26,076 nt of DNA from Chloroflexota bacterium (GCA_018969295.1 JAGWYN010000051.1:1-26076), one strand, 5' to 3'. Shown: positions 1 through 12,900, counted from the stretch's first letter. Made by a program: numbers and translations. Notes: generated by a model not told the origin, from the letters alone.

Positions 1-507
1 CCGCATGGCGCTGGTGGAAAGAGGGAAAGCTCGACGCCTATCAGACGGAAACAGGCACCGTCATCGTGCGTGAGCAGATCGATGCACCTGCCGGCATCGC
101 CCTCTACGCCAGGGTGTCGAGCGCCGACCAGAAAGACGACCTGGCGCGACAGCTCGAGCGCTTGCAGACCTACGCCATTGCCAAAGGTTTACGGTGAGCA
201 GGATCGTGACGGAGGTGGCGTCCGGGCTGAATGCAAGCCAGGCCGAAACTGACCGCCCTGGTCAGGGATGGCTCGATTGGCGTCATCGTGGTTGAACACA
301 AAGATCGCTAGACGCGCTTTGGGTTCAACTGCATTGTCATGCTGCTGGAACTGCAAAGCAGGCGTGTTGGGTTGTATTTCTGAACGAGACCAAAGCCGAT
401 CTGGTGGCCGATTGCGTTGCCATCTCCCCTTGATGTGCGCGGGACTGTATGGGCGGCAGCGGGCAGAGTGTATTCGTCAGGGTTGTCAAGCAGGCAGCGC
501 AGCATGA
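1..507 (+). pseudogene. Decayed IS607-family serine recombinase (tnpA), 3' part
   Basis: The gene enters from the left edge. In the frame of base 3 it reads WRWWKEGKLDAYQTETG, then ALYARVSSADQ, the Y-A-R-V-S-S catalytic serine signature of IS607-type resolvases, and stops at TGA 195-197. Homology continues in other frames: VSRIVTEVASGLNA from 194, RPKLTALVRDGSIGVIVVEH from 240, a TAG at 309-311, then TRFGF, a shift near 374 (VFLNETKADLVAD), another near 433 (MCAGLYGRQRAE), and a final stop at 505-507. The family normally has an N-terminal MerR-like DNA-binding domain, which would lie outside the window. With at least four frame changes and an internal stop it cannot make an active enzyme. The start was not seen. 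Confidence 0.85.
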
Positions 508-800
508 AGAACGTGTACAAGAGTGAAGTGGAGCCGAACAAAAAAACGGCCATGTGCCGGTATGTCGGCGGAGCGCGCTGGCCGTACAACTGGGGGCTTG
601 AGCGAATCAAAGAGGTGGCAGCCAACGGCGAGAGCCGGCCGAGTGCGGTCGAGTTGCAGGTGAGACAGGCTGTTGCACGCCGTGACAGTGACGACACCGA
701 GCCGTTTTTCCCTGCAATTTACGCTGCGGTGTGGCGCTGCAGACGCAGCCAGCTGCTTTTGGAGGGGTGCTGCGCCGAAAATAATGTGAACTCGTCATAA
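504..800 (+). pseudogene. Truncated IS607/IS605-type tnpB remnant
   Basis: ATG 504 overlaps the tnpA stop as ATGA, the usual arrangement of tnpA and tnpB in IS607 elements. The first 50 or so codons look like the TnpB N-terminal helix-turn-helix region: YKSEVEPNKKT, then GGARWPYNWGLERIKE and SRPSAVELQ. After about base 660 the reading frame still runs to 800 but no longer resembles TnpB, and the RuvC-like nuclease and zinc-finger parts are absent. A functional RNA-guided TnpB is therefore excluded. The remnant ends about 80 bases before the giant surface-protein gene, so the element may have brought or disrupted that gene's upstream region. Confidence 0.7.
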
Positions 801-819
801 AAAACACGCGTTCGCGTAC

Positions 820-849
820 TTGTCTTGTACGTTCCCCTGTAAAGATAAT
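820..849 (+). promoter_or_regulatory. Candidate promoter of the giant surface-protein gene
   Basis: TTGTCT (820-825) and GATAAT (844-849) are separated by 18 bases and would place transcription start near 856, about 25 bases before the ATG at 881. A second -35-like word, TTGTAC (825-830), has a spacing of only 13. This is pattern-based only. Confidence 0.45.
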
Positions 850-857
850 ACAAGACA
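821..857. promoter_or_regulatory. Perfect 9-bp inverted repeat around the -10 region
   Basis: TGTCTTGTA at 821-829 is exactly complementary to TACAAGACA at 849-857, with 19 bases between. One arm touches the candidate -35 and the other covers the end of the -10 and the expected start site. This layout suits an operator for a dimeric regulator, or an RNA hairpin left by the decayed insertion element next to it. No known regulator is implied. Confidence 0.5.
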
Positions 858-880
858 TTTATCTCAGAATTACACAAAAG

Positions 881-973
881 ATGAGTTTAAAAATGCTTCA
901 ACGCCTTTGCCGTTTTTGGGGAATAGGGCTGGCAACAGTGTTATTCGCCCTTTTGTCGGTCAGTGTTTCGGCT
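881..973 (+). other. Signal peptide of the giant protein
   Basis: Residues 1-31 have a basic start (K4, R8, R11), a hydrophobic stretch (GIGLATVLFALLSV) and a V-S-A cleavage site before ESVFPS. This indicates Sec-type export. There is no lipobox cysteine and no twin arginine. Confidence 0.85.
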
Positions 974-3900
974 GAGAGTGTCTTTCCCTCTACAGCCGAG
1001 TTTCCTCAGCCAGCTCCGCAACTCCAGAGCATGGTTGCTGTGAGCGGTACAATTTTTCTGGATTACAATGGAGACGGCTATCGGTCGACCGACGGCAAGA
1101 ATCCTTATCCGATCACGCTTCCTGCCACTGTTCAAGGCAGCACGGATGGGGCCTTGTGGCCGCGGGACAGCGGGGTTGCGGGAATCACAGTGACCGCCTA
1201 CATCAGTGGGTCGGTAGTGCCCCAGGCTTCAGCGGTCAGCGATGCCAGGGGTGCCTATACACTCTCGCTTGCTTCGGGGGGATCCTATCAGATTGTGTTT
1301 TCGGGATACCAGGGTCTGGGGTACAGCGAAGGTCCAAAGGGGAAGATGGGGGTTACCGCAGGACAGGTGATCCCTGACAATTACAGTGGTGTCAGTCCGG
1401 GCAGCACTGCGACCAGCTATGAGCCATCGGTCGGCAATGGCTTTGTGATTTTGAACTTGAGTTCAGCGACCAGCCTGCGCAGCAAAGTTCATTTTGGCCT
1501 GGTCAGGGCCTCGCTCTACAGCAATGTGGCCCCGCGAGTGGCTTGGTCGATGGCAAGCAGCGGCTCCAGCGCAACTTCTGTTGTGGACAGCCAGCGGCCG
1601 CTGCAAACCAGCTGGACAGGCGGCGATCTGCTCAGCAGCCAACGCAAGGATCTGGTGGACCGTAACCAGGTCGGCACAGTTTGGGGGCTGGCCTATCAAC
1701 CCATCAGCGACCGTCTGTTTGCTGCCAGCGTGGTGCGCCGTTTTGCCCCGCCGTTGGCGAGCGATCCCAAAAGTGACACCTTGTTTCTGGTCGACAACAA
1801 CCGGCTTGCCAACCCCAACAGCAACCCGACTTCTCCGGCGCTGTTGGGGAGTATTCGTCTTGCTTCTTTGGGGATAGACACTGGTGCGCTGCCTGCTCGC
1901 AACAGTGTGTACATCGATGGCGGCGATCTGGAGACCTATGCCAGGGTTGGCAAGAGCGGCATTGGTGGCATCGATCTGTTTACGAACGACTACAACAGTA
2001 TTTTGTATCTGGCCAATCTGTACGACCGCAAAATTTACGGGTTGAACGTCCAGATGCCGGCGACCACCACGCTGACTGCGGCAGAGGTGATTGCGTTGCC
2101 CGATGCGCCTTGGGTGACCCAGGACCCCTGTCACGGTCAGGGCCCAGCCCGTCCGTGGGCGGTCAAGGTGTATGAAGGGTTTCTCTACGTCGGTCTGGTC
2201 TGTACCGGTGAAGATGCTCCTCAGACTGCCGTCTATGTTGGTGCGGGGCAGCTTGCAGATGCCAATGGCTGGAGCCGGGACAGCGGTCTGTACACCACGG
2301 TCGATGCCAAGGTCCGCGCGGCGAAGGTCAGTGACAACGACGAGGACTTTACCTGTGCAATCACGACCCAGGGAGGGGTCAAATGTTGGGGGTACAACGG
2401 CATGGGCATGGTGGGGGATGGGACGACCATTCACACCAACAAACCGACGATCTATGTGCCAGGGTTGACCAGCGGAGTCAAAGCGCTGGCGGCTGCTAAC
2501 AGTGCCATCTGTGCGGTCACGGCGCAGGGTGGGGTCAAATGCTGGGGGGACAACACCAATGGTCGGCTGGGAGATGGGACGACGATCGCACATCCAGCGC
2601 CGGTGGAGGTCAGCGCCCTGTCGAGCGGCGTCACAGACATCGATCTTGCCGTCACATCCACCTGTGTGATTCAAAATGGGGCTGCCCGCTGTTGGGGCTA
2701 CAAACTCTATGGGCTAGGCAACGGCACCACGACCAGCTCGACACCGGTCACGGTGACAGGGATTGTCAGCGGTGCCGTCCAGATCGAGACCAATAATCAC
2801 AACACCTGTGTGCGCATGGAGAACGGCACGGTCCGTTGCTGGGGGCGTGGACTTTATGGGGCCAACGGCGACGGATTCACTGCTGACCGGAGTACGCCGG
2901 TCACGGTCACGGTCACGGGGGGGGCTGTGCTGACCGAGGTGGTGGAGATCGCGATGGCCAGCGATGCGGCCTGTGCCGTTCGCAACGATAGCAGGGTTTT
3001 CTGTTGGGGGCGCGACAACTACGGGCAGCTGGGCAATGGGGCGCCTACCGCCAGTGCCCTGCGGGCCGATTCGGTCAAAAATGGCGACAACAGCGAACTT
3101 GTCGGGATCCGGTCGATTGCTGGAGGACGATATGAAGTTGTGGAAGGCGGAAATTTTTGTGTTGTCAACACGGCTGGGGGGGTTGTTTGCTGGGGATACG
3201 GTGGGTACAGCGCCCTCGGCAATGCGGTGCTTATCAACCCGACGCCGATCCCGATAAGCGGACTGAGCAGCGGGGTTGCTGCGCTGGACACTGGGCTGGC
3301 CACTTCCTGTGCAGTGATGGTGGATGGCACCTTGAAATGTTGGGGCTATGGTGGGTTGGGGGGGCTCGGCAACGGCGCTAACCTCGATTCCACAACGCCG
3401 GTCACCGTGCTGCCTGTGGCGCCTTCCACGCTGAGCTATGTCAATCAGCCTGCTCCCTACCACGTGGCGCGTATCAGCCAGTCGTCTCTCTTGACCTACA
3501 CCATTCCGGTGACCAACGGCGACTATGAGGTCACTGCGTTTTTTATCAGCGATAAGGATGCTGCTCTGGATTTGAGCGTTGAGGGACAGCCGGTGCTTCC
3601 CAAGCGTGTCTTTGCTACTCCCTCCTCCCCTTTGTCGCAGACAATTGTTTCTGGCCAGGACTTTAGTTGTGCTTTGACCACCAGCCAGGGTGTGCAGTGT
3701 TGGGGGGAGGGAGCCAACGGCCGTCTGGGCAACGGAGCGGCTGTGGACAGCGAGATTCCTGTGGATGTGCAGGGGCTGACCAGCGGGGTCAGCGCGTTGG
3801 CTGCCGGGGAAGCACATGTCTGTGCACTCACGCAGGCCGGCGGGGTCAAGTGTTGGGGGGCCAATGCCTATGGTCAGCTTGGCAGGGGAACCGGCAATAC

Positions 3901-6900
3901 GACTGAGAGCACAACTCCAGTAGATGTTGTTGGTTTGGGGTCAGGCGTCAAGGCGATCGGTGTAGGCAGCCACTTCAGCTGTGCGATTCTAGCGGCGGAT
4001 GGCAGGGTCAAATGCTGGGGGCGCAACGAATACAGCCAGCTGGGAGACGATTCGGCGATCCGGCGAGAGGTGCCTGTCGACGTGACCACGACGAATGGTG
4101 CACAGACACCTTTCACCGGTGCCCGTGAAGTGCGTGGCGGCACCTACCATGCCTGTGCTTTGTTGGATACAGGCACTGTCAAATGTTGGGGCCATCAGGG
4201 TCAGGGACAACTGGGGGATGGAATCCAAAACGCGGCGAGCAATCGGGATTATGCGGCAGATGTCACAGTGGCTGCGTCGACCCCTCTGACGAATGTGAGG
4301 AGCATTGCGACGGGTGCGCGGATGAGCTGTGCCGTGCTCACGACGGGTGCTGTCAAGTGTTGGGGGGGCGCTTGGCCTACCAATTCGGGTCAGGTCGGTG
4401 ATGGGAGCAACACCGATCGTACCCGCCCTGCAGATGTCGTGGGGTTGGGCAGCGGCGTGGTGGCTATCAGTTCCAACAGCATGGGGGACAACACCGGCCA
4501 CACTTGTGCGTTGCTTGGCAGCGGTGCAGTCAAGTGTTGGGGAGAAAACGGCAATGGGCAGCTAGGCGACAACAGCACCTCGGACAAATGGTCTCCCAAC
4601 AGTGTCGTAGACTTGGAGCAGGGGGTGGCTGCCCTGGGTGCAGGGAACACACATACGTGTGCGGTCATGACGAACGGGGCTGTGCTGTGTTGGGGGGACA
4701 GCGACAACCGACAGCTGGGGTTGACAGCCACGACCGATCGTACCCGTCCGTTCAACCTGCCCGGCACAACTGCGGTCTATGCCCTGCCCAACCAGCAAGC
4801 GGTGGCGTTGCAATCGACGACGATCACGGACGGTCTGTTGACCGTCGTGGTCACGCGCACTTCAGGCAATATGCAGACTGCGTTTCTGAGCGGGATCGCG
4901 GTACGGCCCAAACTGACTGGAAATGCGCTGGTCTACGCCTATCCGCTCAGCCAGGATGGCAGGCCGCTGGGGGCCGGCAGCGGCGTCACATGGACATTGC
5001 CCCTTTCTTTCTCGCTGGCATATTCTCGTTCTGCCCAGATCGATGGTGACAGCTGTTCGGCGCTTGGCATTGGTACCCGCAAAACAGCTGGCTGGAATCG
5101 TTGGGAGGACAGCTATCGTGACAGCTGGCATGCGGCGGTGACCAGCACGACCAACTGTGGGCCTGTCGGTCGGCGAATTGCCGCCTATCCGCAGCCGATG
5201 TTGGTGGATCTGGAGTTTGGGCCGGCCGGCAACATGGTGCTGGGTTTTGCCGACCGTTTTGGTTACCAGATGCGCACTTCGGGCAACTGGGACGGCAACA
5301 ACGCAGGAACCTACTACACGCAGCAGCCGGTTCCTCCGGGCAGTGCAGATACGGCCGCCGGCTACTACTCGATCGGCGTGGCAGGGGATCTGCTCTGTGC
5401 CAGCGGATCGACGGCCTCCCCGGCGAATGGCAGTTGGAGCGTGGAGAAGGGGGGAATTTGTGCTGGCCGTACGGGGACGATCACCGAGACCAATACAGGG
5501 GGTGTGGCAGAATTTTTTGACGACACCTACCAGCGGATCGACAATTATGACCGTTGGGAGCCTGCGCGAGGTGCGCTTTATCAGATTCCAGGGGCGTACA
5601 GCGTTGCGGCCAACAGCAGTTATCTTTACAGCACGGACACGGACTATTCTGCAGGTGCTACGACGTTTGACTGGACAGAGGGGTCTGTCCGGCGTTCTCA
5701 GAGTGGCGTCAATTTTGCCTGGACCAGCATCGGTGACGCCAGGTTCGGGATGGCTTCCGACTTGCTGCACGATTTTGAGTTGTTGACGTTGCCAGCGCCG
5801 GTCGAAATTGGTGACCGCGTCTGGTACGACGCCAATGCCAACGGTTTGCAAGACCCTGGGGAGCCCGGCATTGGCGGCGTAGCGGTGACGTTGACCGATC
5901 CAAACGGCAACAGTGCAACGGCAACCACCGATGCTGCCGGCTACTTTCTTTTCAGCAGCGACCCTGATCCGACCCCGACCGGGGTGCGCGACGACAACAG
6001 CAACCTCAGCACAGGCAGCCGTCTTTACGGGCTGGACGGCAAGAGTGTCGGAGAGGTCAACCTGCTGCTGCCAGGGAACGGTGAGTTCGTTTTGCGCGTG
6101 GCGTTGGTACAGGGCAATCTGTTGAAATTTCCTGCGACCAGCAGCGGGGAGCAGCTTTACCCGGCTCCTGCGCAGGCCAACACGGACAACCCCCCTGCGC
6201 GTGCTGGCGACATCAACAACGACGTGCGTGACAGTGACGGTCTTCTTGAGCAGGAGAGTACAGGCCTGGGCAGCGTGATTCGTTTTGTGGTCGGCCAGGC
6301 CGGACTCAACGACAGCGCCTACGATTTTGGGTTTGTGGTGCCCGACCTCAAGATCGGCAACCAGGTCTGGCTGGACGCCAACAACAACAACGTTTTGGAG
6401 AGCGGGGAAAGCGGGCTGGCAAATGTCGCGGTAGAGCTTTATCTGGACAGCAACCGGGATAATGTGTACACGCCCGGCACCGATCGGCTGCACCAGACAG
6501 CGACGACGGACAGCAATGGCCGGTACTTGTTTGACAATCTGGGCAGCGCCCAGTATCTGGTGGTCATTACCCAGACCAATTTTGTGGCCGGAGGGGCGCT
6601 TTTCAACAAGGTACCGAGCCAGGCCACGGGTGGTGTGACGGCCGATTCCAACAGCGACCGCAACAATCTCACCCACGGGACACGCAGCGGGTTGTTGGGC
6701 AGCGGCGGCTATGTGGCGGCCAATGTGTTGACCTTGATTGGGGGTCGCGAGCCCGATGTGGCAGGGGACGGCGACGACATATTTGGCAATCTGACGGTTG
6801 ATTTTGGCTTTTTCGACGCTACGGTCTGTGTGGCGGCGTCTGGGGATCTGGGTGGGGCGATCTTTGTGGACGCCAATTTAAATGGATTTGGCGACAGCAC

Positions 6901-9900
6901 GGAGTCGTTGCTGCCGCAGGCGGCGCGGGTGACCGCCTACGATCTGCAAAATAGTGTGGTCGCCACGGCCAGCGTGGGGCTGGACGGCAAATATCGGTTG
7001 CCTGGGCTTTACAGCGCTCGACCGGCGACGGAAACGTTGCGGATTGAGTTTACCGAGCTGCAGGCGGGTTACGCCACTGGGCCGGATGGTTCCTACAGCG
7101 TCGCTGCAGGTGGGGTTTTGACGGGGTCAGGCACCAGTGTCCGTTTCCAAAACGGGGCCTCCTGCGCAGTGAACTATGGCGTGACCGACCTGTACGCCTC
7201 GGCTTGTACAGCTCCTTACATTGCGATGACCGTCTTGTATGGCGGACCTGCTTCTGGAGCCAATCCGCTGGTTGCAGGCAGCAACGCTGCCACCCAGAAC
7301 AGCGTAATCACCTGGCGGTATGGGGCGACAGGAATCCGCACAGGCGAATATCTGGGAGAGGCCAAAGGGGCTGATGTCGGTGCGACCTGGGGGATGGCAG
7401 TGGACCGGGCCCAGGGGCAGATTTTGGTCTCTGCCCTGGTCAAACGTTCGGTCCAGCTGGGGCCTTTGGGGCTCGGCGGCGTCTATCGGATGACAGCGCG
7501 TGACACCGATCCGGTCGAGCCGTTGATGGATCTGGCAGCGTTGGGGTTGGATTTGGGGGCGAGCCGCCTCCCGAGCAACGCAGTGCGTTCGGCCCAATAC
7601 GACGATCCGCTGGTCGTAGCTGAATGGGTTGCCAAAGCTGGGATCGGCGATATGGACCTGGATGAAAAAGGACAGACGCTGTGGCTGACCAACCTCTATC
7701 GCAAGCAGCTGGTTGCCATTCGGGTGGAACGCAAGACTGCGTTGAGTGGCAGCAATCCGGTCCGGGCCAGCGATATCCTTACCCAGACTGCTGTCCCGAT
7801 GCCTGCCTGTAGTGGTGGGGAAGGACGCCCGTGGGGGATCGCCGTGCGTGAGGGGTTTGTCTACGCGGGTGTCGTCTGTGACGCGTTCATCTCGCAGAAT
7901 CCCAACCATCTCTCTGCTGCGGTCTATCGGTACAACATTGTGGCAGGCAGCTGGGAGGGAACTGCGCTGGCACAGTTCCCGTTGACGTACAACGCGCCCT
8001 CTACGGTAGGGTGGTATGTGCCGTATTACGGGCTCAACGCTGCCTCGCGTTTTATGCCCTGGCAAAATATGGCTCCTAATGTGGTGAGCTACAAACAACC
8101 GATCCTGGCAGACATCGAGTTCGACGACGACGGCTCGCTGGTGCTCCAGATCATCGACCGCTCCGGCCATCAGCGCACCCCCTACCAGATCAACCCTGTG
8201 CCGACGTACTTTGTCACTGGCGGTGACACCATCCGTCTGTGCAACGTCAACGGCACATTTGTCCAACAGGGGGCGAGCGGTTGTCCGTTGAGCCGGCGCA
8301 ATGCGATGGGGGTGGGTGGCGGCCAATTTTACTGGGGGGCTTTCATGCCGCTTCATTTCAACACCCAGAATGGCGGATTGGCTGTGCTGCCAGGGAGTCG
8401 TGAGGTGGTGATGGGGGCGATCAACCCGAACGACGCCATTTATTCGCAGGGGGCCTATTACCTGAGCAGCCTGACCGGTGCCAAAAGAAGTGGCGGATAC
8501 ATTGTAGGCGATAATTTCCTCAAAGGCACGGGGATAGGTGACCTGGAAATTGTGTGTGAACCAGCTCCGTTGGAGATTGGCAACCGTATCTGGTTGGATC
8601 AAAACGCGAATGGTCTGCAAGATGCCAACGAACCGCCGCTGGCAGGAATCGGGGTGCGTCTGTACCGAGCGGGTACAGACCGTCAGTTTGGTACGGTCGA
8701 CGATCTGTTGGTGCTGACGACGACGACCAATAGCCGTGGCGAATACATTTTCAGCGACCGGACGGATGGCAATGCAGACCGCGAGATCTACGCCCACACC
8801 GATTATCAGGTGCGCGTCCATCGGACGCAGACACCGCTCTATTCGTATCTGCTGACGCAACACAACCGCCTGATAGGGAGTACGGCAGCCAATTCAGGGG
8901 GGGTGACCTCGACCGGAGATGAAAGCTCGGCCTCCAACTACGCAGATCTGCGTGATTCAGATGCGGTCTTGATCGGCGCTGAGGCAGTCATCACGGTGAC
9001 AACGAGTCTCTACCGCGACAACAACCACACCTACGACATGGGTTTTTATCCGGAGGCTGTTCTGGGCAACCAGATTTGGTACGATGCCGACAGGGATGGG
9101 GTGCTGGATGCGGGGGAAATCGGAGCGCCTGGTGTGCAGGTTGTGCTCTACAATGTGCAGGGTACAGCTGTGGCGACTACGACTACCGACGCGAGAGGGC
9201 TTTACACCTTTACTGCGTTGCCGCCAGCGACCTACAAGGTGGCTGTGTCTGTCCCTGCGGACTATGCAATCAGCCCACAAACAGCGGGCGGCAGCAGCAT
9301 CGACGCCAATGGGGTCACAGCCCCGGAAGATCTGACCGTCGGGGAAACCAACCTGACCAAGGATGCTGGCCTTTACTATACGGGCAGGCTGGGCGATCGT
9401 GTTTGGCTGGACAGGAATGCAGACGGTGTGCAGGACGCCGGTGAACCTGGGATGGCCGGGGTCACGATAACCCTGTCGAGCTCCAGCGTACAGGCCATCA
9501 GCACCACCGTAACCGATGCCAATGGCAACTACAATTTTCCAGATTTGTTGCCGGGTGTGTACACCCTGCGGGTGACGCCGCCACCAGGATATCTGGCCAG
9601 CCCACAGGATGCAGCCGCTGGGGGGGTGGCTGCAGACAGCGATTTGAACCCGCAAAACTTCCAGATGGGCTATACGTTGGGCACCAACGAGCGGTATTCT
9701 CACCTGGATGCTGGATTCTATCAAGCAGCCAGTCTGGGGGACCTGGTCTGGTCGGACAACGATGTCGATGGGATTCAAGATGCAGGAGAACCGGGGGTGT
9801 CGGGGGTGACGGTTGTACTGCATCGTGCGCTCACAGGCCAGCCGGTGCTGACGACGACGACGAACGCCGGCGGTTTCTACACCTTTACAAATTTGACCCC

Positions 9901-12900
9901 GGGTGACTATTTTGTTGATTTCACCCTGCCTGTCGGCTATACAATCAGCCCACAGGATGCAACTGGTGCCAACGGTGTGGGGCCAGACGACGGCGGCACG
10001 ACCGACAGCGATGTGGACCCGCTGACCGAGCGCACTGCGACGACGACGCTGCGATCAGGCGAAAACGACCCGACGTGGGACCTGGGCATCTACCAGCTGG
10101 CGAAACTCGGCGATCGGGTCTGGCTGGACGGCGACGGCGATGGGATCCAAGACGCTGGAGAGACAGGTGTCGCGGGGGTACCGGTCGTGCTGCATCATGC
10201 GCTCACCGGTCAGTCTCTGCTGACGACGACGACAGATGCCAGCGGCCTCTATACATTTACCGGTTTGGCACCCGCCTCGTATTATGTGAAATTTGTGCTG
10301 CCGGTCACTTACACGGTCAGCCCGCTCGATGCAGGGGGCGCTTTGAGCGATAGCCTGGACAGCGACGTCGACCCGGTCACTGTGCGTACCGCGACGACCG
10401 TGTTGACAGCTGGCGAAAATGACCCGACGTGGGATCTGGGCGTGTATGTGGCTGTGCGCGTGGGCGATGCTGTCTGGTCCGACGGCGACGTAGACGGCGT
10501 TCAGGATGTGGGCGAAGCAGGGGTGGCAGGGGTCGTTGTGACGCTGTACAATGCAGCCACCAATCAACCTTTCCAGGTTGCCGGCAAGCCACTGACCACC
10601 ACGACTGATTTTGATGGCGTCTATCTCTTTAAAGCGTTGCCACCGGGCAATTATATGGTGGTCTTTGACCTGGCTACTTTACAGGTGGGCTACGCAGTCA
10701 CCCTGCGTGACGCGACAGGTTCGGGGATCAACGAGGGCAACGACAGCGACGCCGATCCTGCGACAGGTCAGACGGCAGCCACAGGATTTCTGGCCAGCGG
10801 GCAGGAGAATCGGACCGTGGACATGGGGGTCTACCTGACAGCGGGCTTGGGCAACTATGTCTGGTCCGACCTGGACGCCGACGGTATTCAGGATCTTGAC
10901 GAGACAGGTGCGCCAGGGATCGTGGTCAATCTCTACGCGATCGACAACACGATCCTCGCCACGACAACGACCGGGGCGACAGGAGACTATCAATTCAGGG
11001 AACTTGTCCCTGCGACCTACACAGTGGGCTTTGTATGGCCGCCGAGCTATGGGGTGAGTCCGGTCAATGCTCTCTACGATGCTGACGGCGACCCGACGAC
11101 GGCGGATGTCAACAACGATGCATTGGACAGCGATGCGATCACCAACACACTGCGCACAGCTCCGGTTGGCCTTTCTTCTGGGGAGTTCAACCCGAAGCTC
11201 GATTCAGGCGGCTATTTTACAGGCACATTGGGTGATCGGGTCTGGGAAGACCTGAACCGCAACGGCGTTCAGGATGCAGGTGAATTAGGGGTGGCCAGTG
11301 TCGTGCTCACGCTGACCAACGGGGCCGGACAAGTCGTGACGACGACGACCGATGCGAACGGCTACTACAGCTTCAATAATTTGAACCTGGGCTCTTACAC
11401 AGTCACCGTGCAACCCCCTCCTGGGTATGCTCCAACGCTCCAGAATATCGGTATCGAAGTGGGCGACAGCGATCTGTCGCCGGCGTCTGCCCAGATGAAT
11501 TACACCCTGGGGGTCAATGAACGCTACCCGAATCTGGATGTGGGCCTTTACCTGCCGGTCGGGCTGGGTGACACGGTCTGGTCCGACACCGATGCGGATG
11601 GCCTCCAAGATGTCGGGGAGACCGGCATGCAGGGCGTGACAGTTGTGCTCTACGATGCGGTCGCTGCGGCCCCATTGCTGACGACGACGACGAACGCCGG
11701 CGGTGTCTACACCTTCACGAACCTGATGCCGGGCGACTATTTTGTCGGTTTCAGGGTGCCGGCGGGCTATGCGGTCAGCCCGCGGGATGTGGGCAGCGAC
11801 GATGCGGCAGACAGCGATGCGGACCCGCAGACAGGCCAGACGGTGTCGACGACGTTGACATCGGGAGAAAGCGACCCGACGTGGGATCTGGGCCTCTATC
11901 CGCTGGCCAGGCTGGGCGACACGGTCTGGTCCGACACCGATGCGGATGGCCTCCAAGATGTCGGGGAGACCGGCGTGCAGGGCGTGACGGTCGTGCTCTA
12001 CGATGCGGTCGCTGCGGCCCCGCTGCTGACGACGACGACGAACGCCGGCGGTGTCTACACCTTCACGAACCTGATGCCGGGCGACTATTTTGTCGGCTTC
12101 AGGGTGCCGGCGGGCTATGCGGCCAGCCCGCGGGATGTGGGCAGCAACGATGCGGCGGACAGCGATGCGGACCCGCAGACAGGCCAGACGGTGTCGACGA
12201 CGTTGACGGCGGGGGAGAATGACCCGACGTGGGATCTGGGTCTTTACGAACCGGCCAGGCTGGGCGACACGGTCTGGTCCGACACCGATGCAGATGGCCT
12301 CCAAGATGTCGGGGAGACCGGCGTGCAGGGCGTGACGGTCGTGCTCTACGATGCGGTCGCTGCGGCCCCGCTGCTGACGACGACGACGAACGCCGGCGGT
12401 GTCTACACCTTCACGAACCTGACGCCGGGCGACTATTTTGTCGGCTTCAGGGTGCCGGCGGGCTATGCGGCCAGCCCGCGGGATGTGGGCAGCGACGATG
12501 CGGCGGACAGCGATGCGGACCCGCAGACAGGCCAGACGGTGTCGACGACGTTGACGGCGGGGGAGAATGACCCGACGTGGGATCTGGGTCTTTACGAACC
12601 GGCCAGCCTGGGCGACACGGTCTGGTACGATTTGAACAAAGATGGCACACGGGATGCTGGTGATCTGGGAATGCCAGGAGTGGAGATGGTGCTGTACGAT
12701 ATCAACGGCAGTCCGTTGTTGACATCGACCACAGACGCGAATGGCCTTTATCTTTTCGAAGCGCTTGAACCAGGAACCTACAGTGTGGGTTTTCAATTGC
12801 CGCCCAATTTTGAATTTACAGCTCTGGATCTGGGTGGCGATGACAGTGCTGACAGCGATGTCGATCCTACGGTTAATCGTACGGCACCGGTGACGTTAGC

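Larger units (their letters stand above)
2231..4912 (+). other. Malectin-like domain split twice by RCC1 blocks
   Basis: Three separated pieces together read like one malectin-type carbohydrate-binding fold. 2231-2330 has the opening (VGAGQLADANGWSRDSGLY). 3416-3640 has the middle (APYHVARIS, YTIPVTNGDYEVTAFF, LDLSVEGQPVL). 4769-4912 has the end (VALQSTTITDGLLTVVV, FLSGIAVRP). The gaps hold seven RCC1 repeats each. Malectin domains bind sugars in other proteins; whether this one does cannot be judged here, because loops near the ligand site carry the insertions. The assignment rests on recalled family patterns. Confidence 0.55.

Noticed and set aside
4862..6676. Long minus-strand open frame of 604 codons inside the giant gene
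   Set aside because: It is a shadow of the plus-strand gene. The protein shows no domain, signal or start site, while the plus strand reads clear repeated domains.
7127..8863. Minus-strand open frame of 578 codons, and a similar one at 17963-19567
   Set aside because: Both are antisense shadows caused by the codon bias of the Asp/Thr/Gly-rich repeats.
11285..12796. Minus-strand open frame of 503 codons with internal repeats (DRVAQPGRFVKTQIPRRV-like)
   Set aside because: The repeats are only the antisense reading of the near-identical B domains. There is no recognisable family and no ribosome site.
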